From positions 124,001 to 188,000 of the forward strand of contig NZ_JBNFZM010000004.1 in NCBI RefSeq assembly GCF_051195235.1: a stretch of DNA of 64,000 nt, in the 5' to 3' direction. Positions 60,920-64,000 of the stretch are shown here, one piece after another. Origin of the DNA: Tateyamaria sp947503385 (GTDB taxonomy: Bacteria; Pseudomonadota; Alphaproteobacteria; Rhodobacterales; Rhodobacteraceae). Positions within the stretch are counted from its first letter, which is position 1, and each line of letters opens with the position of its first letter. The notes below the pieces were generated by a model that ran no database searches, had not been told where the DNA came from, and saw nothing but the letters and a program-made list of their open reading frames with translations. A program made the position numbers and the translations under genes.

Positions 60920-63328
60920 ATGCAAGAGCCTCTCAACGCCTCTTACCCCGTCCTGCCTCTGCGCGATATCGTGGTGTTCCCGCATATGATCGTGCCACTG
61001 TTTGTGGGACGCGAAAAATCTGTCAAAGCGCTCGAGGAGGTCATGGCCGACGACAAGCAGATTCTGCTGTCGAGCCAGATTGACCCTGCCGAGGACGATC
61101 CGGAATCCTCCGGCATCTTCAAGGCTGGCGTGCTGGCCAACGTGCTGCAACTGCTGAAATTGCCCGATGGCACCGTCAAGGTGCTGGTCGAGGGGCAGGC
61201 GCGGGTGCGCATCACCGAATATCTGGAAAACGACGTGTTTTTCGAGGCGCGCGCCGAATACCTCACCGAAATGCCCGGTGACATGGCCACGACCGAGGCG
61301 CTGCTGCGGTCGGTCGCCGAGGAATTCGAGCGTTACGCCAAAGTGAAAAAGAACATCCCCGAAGAGGCGCTGGCCGCCGTTGGGGAAACCACCGAACCTG
61401 CGAAACTGGCCGACCTTGTGGCCGGGCATCTGGGCATCGAAGTGGACCAGAAACAGGATCTGCTTGAGACGCTGAGCGTGAGCGAGCGGCTGGAAAAGGT
61501 CTATGGTCTGATGCAGGGCGAGTTGTCCGTCTTGCAGGTCGAGAAAAAGATCAAGACCCGCGTCAAATCCCAGATGGAGCGGACGCAGCGCGAATATTAC
61601 CTCAACGAACAGATGAAGGCGATCCAGCAAGAGCTGGGCGACGGTGAGGACGGCAAGAATGAAGTCGCCGAACTTGAGGCGAAAATCGCGGAAACCAAAC
61701 TGTCCAAAGAGGCGCGCGAAAAGGCCGACGCTGAGCTGAAAAAGCTCAAGAACATGTCGCCCATGAGCGCCGAGGCGACCGTGGTGCGCAACTATCTCGA
61801 CTGGATGCTGTCGATCCCGTGGGGCGTGAAATCCCGCGTGAAAAAGGACCTTGGTCGCGCCGAGAAAATCCTCGACAACGACCACTATGGCCTTGAAAAG
61901 GTGAAAGAACGTATCGTCGAGTACCTCGCCGTTCAACAACGCTCGAAGAAGATGAAGGGGCCGATCATGTGCCTCGTCGGACCTCCGGGCGTGGGCAAGA
62001 CGTCGCTGGGCAAATCGGTGGCAAAGGCTACGGGGCGCGAGTTTATCCGCATCTCGCTGGGCGGTGTGCGCGACGAAAGCGAAATTCGGGGCCACCGCCG
62101 GACCTATATCGGCTCCATGCCCGGCAAGATCATTCAGGCGCTGAAAAAGGCCAAGACGACCAACCCGCTGATCCTGCTCGATGAAATCGACAAGATGGGG
62201 CAGGATTTCCGGGGTGACCCGGCGTCGGCCATGCTCGAAGTGCTGGACCCGGAACAAAACTCGACCTTTGTCGATCATTATCTGGAGGTCGAATATGACC
62301 TCTCGAACGTGATGTTCCTGACCACGTCGAACAGCTACAACATGCCTGGGCCGCTCTTGGACCGGATGGAGATTATTCCGCTGGCAGGCTACACCGAGGA
62401 TGAAAAGCGCGAGATCGCCAAACAGCATCTCATCGCCAAGCAGGTCAAAAACCATGGGCTCAAAGGTAAGGAGTTCGAACTGACCGACGGCGCGCTGAGC
62501 GATATCATCCGCTACTACACCCGCGAGGCGGGCGTGCGGAACCTTGAACGTGAAATCGCCAAGGTGGCGCGGAAATCGCTGACCAAGATCATCAAGAAAG
62601 AGGTTGAAGAGGTCGTTGTAACCTCCGAAAATCTCGATGATTTTCTGGGTGTGCGCAAGCATCGCTATGGGTTGGCTGAACAAGACGACCAGATTGGCGT
62701 CGTGACCGGGCTGGCCTGGACATCCGTTGGTGGCGATCTTTTGCACATTGAGGCGCTCAAACTGCCGGGCAAGGGCCGGATGAAGACCACCGGTAAACTG
62801 GGCGACGTGATGAAGGAATCCATCGACGCCGCCTCGAGCTACGTGCGGTCGATCAGTCCGGATATCGGAGTGAAGCCGCCCAAATTCGACTCGCTCGACA
62901 TCCACGTACACGTGCCTGATGGTGCCACACCCAAAGACGGGCCAAGTGCCGGTCTCGCCATGGTGACCTCCATCGTGTCGGTGCTGACGGGCATTCCGGT
63001 GCGCAAGGACATCGCCATGACGGGCGAGGTTAGCCTGCGCGGCAACGCGATGCCCATTGGCGGGCTCAAGGAGAAACTGCTTGCGGCCCTGCGCGGCGGG
63101 ATCAAGACCGTTCTCATCCCCGAAGAGAACGAGAAAGACCTCGCCGACATCCCCGATAACGTGAAGGAAGGGCTGGAGATCATACCCGTCACACATGTGC
63201 GCGAAGTGCTGGAGCGGGCCTTGGTCGCCCAACCCGACGCAATTGAATGGGATGAGGCGGCCGAAGAAGCGGCTGCGGCGGCTGCGTCGGCATCTTCGGG
63301 ATCGGGCGTAAGCCCCACGGCGCACTAA
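60920..63328 (+). CDS. lon: endopeptidase La (Lon protease)
   Basis: An 802-residue ATP-dependent cytosolic protease. The N-terminal substrate domain starts YPVLPLRDIVVFPHMIVPLF; Walker A is GPPGVGKTSLGK and Walker B LILLDEIDKM. The proteolytic domain has the catalytic serine in PKDGPSAGLAM and lysine in MPIGGLKEKLLAA. ATG 60920 has TAAGGA seven bases before it; ATG 60914 is too close to that site. The Ala/Ser-rich C-terminal tail is normal. A perfect terminator follows. Confidence 0.97.
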   Translation: MQEPLNASYPVLPLRDIVVFPHMIVPLFVGREKSVKALEEVMADDKQILLSSQIDPAEDDPESSGIFKAGVLANVLQLLKLPDGTVKVLVEGQARVRITEYLENDVFFEARAEYLTEMPGDMATTEALLRSVAEEFERYAKVKKNIPEEALAAVGETTEPAKLADLVAGHLGIEVDQKQDLLETLSVSERLEKVYGLMQGELSVLQVEKKIKTRVKSQMERTQREYYLNEQMKAIQQELGDGEDGKNEVAELEAKIAETKLSKEAREKADAELKKLKNMSPMSAEATVVRNYLDWMLSIPWGVKSRVKKDLGRAEKILDNDHYGLEKVKERIVEYLAVQQRSKKMKGPIMCLVGPPGVGKTSLGKSVAKATGREFIRISLGGVRDESEIRGHRRTYIGSMPGKIIQALKKAKTTNPLILLDEIDKMGQDFRGDPASAMLEVLDPEQNSTFVDHYLEVEYDLSNVMFLTTSNSYNMPGPLLDRMEIIPLAGYTEDEKREIAKQHLIAKQVKNHGLKGKEFELTDGALSDIIRYYTREAGVRNLEREIAKVARKSLTKIIKKEVEEVVVTSENLDDFLGVRKHRYGLAEQDDQIGVVTGLAWTSVGGDLLHIEALKLPGKGRMKTTGKLGDVMKESIDAASSYVRSISPDIGVKPPKFDSLDIHVHVPDGATPKDGPSAGLAMVTSIVSVLTGIPVRKDIAMTGEVSLRGNAMPIGGLKEKLLAALRGGIKTVLIPEENEKDLADIPDNVKEGLEIIPVTHVREVLERALVAQPDAIEWDEAAEEAAAAAASASSGSGVSPTAH

Positions 63329-63356
63329 GCCGAACCCATTTGGGTACAAAACTATC

Positions 63357-63384
63357 GGGCGCGATCACATGATCGCGCCCTTTT
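63357..63384 (+). terminator. Rho-independent terminator of lon
   Basis: GGGCGCGATCA (63357-63367) pairs with TGATCGCGCCC (63370-63380) around CA and is followed by TTTT. It lies 28 bases after the lon stop. Confidence 0.92.
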
Positions 63385-63402
63385 GCTGTTCTACACAGAT
63401 GC

Positions 63403-63990
63403 TTAGGGGCGTTCCGGCAAACCTTCGATCGGTGCCCCATCCGTGGGCAGGCCCGTGCGTTCGTCGCCAGATCCATCGGGAAAGGCCATCACGCCTCCGG
63501 CTTTCCTTCTCAGCTTTTTTAACTGCCGTTTGACGATGCGATTTGCGTGTTTCTCATTGCGTGCAATGCCTTGAAAGACAACTTTGAGTGTGCCGTCTGC
63601 TGTGCGATCTCTTGAATAGATCGTCACCAGAAGCTTGCCTTTTTTCTTGCCGGACAGGATTGGATTCATCGCGGCGCCAAAGTCGGAGTCGCCAGTTTCA
63701 ATTCCTTTGGTTTTGCCTAAAAGCGTCTTTTGGAAGCTGTTGTACAACTCCACATCGGTCATGACGTCCTTGAAATCATATCCATTCTCTTTGGCCCAAT
63801 CCGTCATTTCAGATCCGAAAATTTCCGATACACCGGTTTCAAAGTGAAACCAGGACCGGAGTCCGTCGGGCCAAGTGCTGATCAGAGTGATATCGTCTTC
63901 TTCCGGGTCAAATGTGAAAAACGGCCTGCCGGGGTCGGTGTCATTGCTTTGCACCTGAACGACGTCATTGTCATAAGTGTGCGGAGCCAT
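63403..63990 (-). CDS. hypothetical protein
   Basis: A 195-residue protein with no signal peptide or membrane segment and no recognised family. The N-terminal half is acidic (HTYDNDVVQVQSNDTDPGRP, PEEDDITLISTWPDGLRSW). The C-terminal half is basic (NRIVKRQLKKLRRKAGGV) and ends in a Gly/Pro/Asp-rich tail. Codon usage shows less extreme GC3 than its neighbours, as might be seen in a transferred gene. Convergent with lon. Confidence 0.6.
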   Translation of the reverse strand: MAPHTYDNDVVQVQSNDTDPGRPFFTFDPEEDDITLISTWPDGLRSWFHFETGVSEIFGSEMTDWAKENGYDFKDVMTDVELYNSFQKTLLGKTKGIETGDSDFGAAMNPILSGKKKGKLLVTIYSRDRTADGTLKVVFQGIARNEKHANRIVKRQLKKLRRKAGGVMAFPDGSGDERTGLPTDGAPIEGLPERP

Positions 63991-64000
63991 GACTTGCGCC

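Overview
The window looks like chromosomal DNA of an aerobic, heterotrophic alphaproteobacterium of the Rhodobacteraceae (Roseobacter group). The reasons are high G+C with strong GC3 bias, a DUF934-cysH-cysI-DUF2849-cysG sulfate assimilation cluster, a form II cox-type hydroxylase operon, a DctBD-DctPQM TRAP system, a creatinase, two gap genes flanking a tiny membrane protein, and many 1-4 base gene overlaps. I see no rRNA, tRNA, CRISPR array, prophage or insertion sequence. Species-level identity cannot be read from the sequence. Layout: 1-8.0 kb holds valine/branched-chain degradation (isobutyryl-CoA dehydrogenase, a RidA-like protein, a 3-hydroxyisobutyryl-CoA hydrolase running in frame into 3-hydroxyisobutyrate dehydrogenase, and mmsA), interrupted by an alpha/beta hydrolase, a GNAT protein and a LysR regulator. 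8.0-12.2 kb: LysR, CBS protein, coaD, and an FAD oxidoreductase/glycosyltransferase pair. 12.3-20.7 kb: central carbon and cell division genes (gap1, a 47-residue membrane protein, gap2, DUF808 protein, beta-helix protein, zapA, a coiled-coil protein, tkt). 20.8-21.7 kb: grxD and bolA with a small gene between. 21.9-28.3 kb: XdhC, a molybdopterin-binding protein, coxS-coxL-coxM, and a phasin-like protein. 28.4-31.6 kb: infC with a non-AUG start, a very Ala-rich repeat protein, and fpr. 31.7-36.9 kb: assimilatory sulfate reduction and siroheme genes with a divergent Lrp-type regulator. 37.1-44.7 kb: a cytochrome P450, then dctBD and dctPQM. 44.8-50.9 kb: tpiA, a 2OG-Fe(II) oxygenase, HD protein, TfoX-like protein, A-type Fe-S carrier, LysR plus a 48-residue peptide, sufT and a secreted protein. 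51.0-57.9 kb: LysR, a RimB-RimK fusion, DinB protein, creatinase, tgt and a sulfotransferase-like protein. 58-64 kb: two tiny ORFs, a glycosyltransferase-sulfotransferase fusion, lon and an unknown protein. How the genes work together: the left end turns isobutyryl-CoA into propionyl-CoA. fpr lies beside the cys genes, which turn PAPS/APS into sulfide using siroheme made by CysG. DctBD probably senses the C4-dicarboxylates imported by DctPQM. XdhC and the MoeA-like protein probably mature the molybdenum hydroxylase encoded by coxSLM. The most noteworthy items are the in-frame HIBCH-MmsB fusion, a DctD-like regulator lacking the sigma-54 contact motif and the Walker A lysine, a dispersed GC-rich hairpin repeat with a conserved tail (two copies inside the cox operon, one tail inside the cysH 5' end), a gap pair differing at the cofactor-selecting residue 36, and operator-like palindromes. 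I did not find a clearly new multi-gene defence or biosynthetic system.
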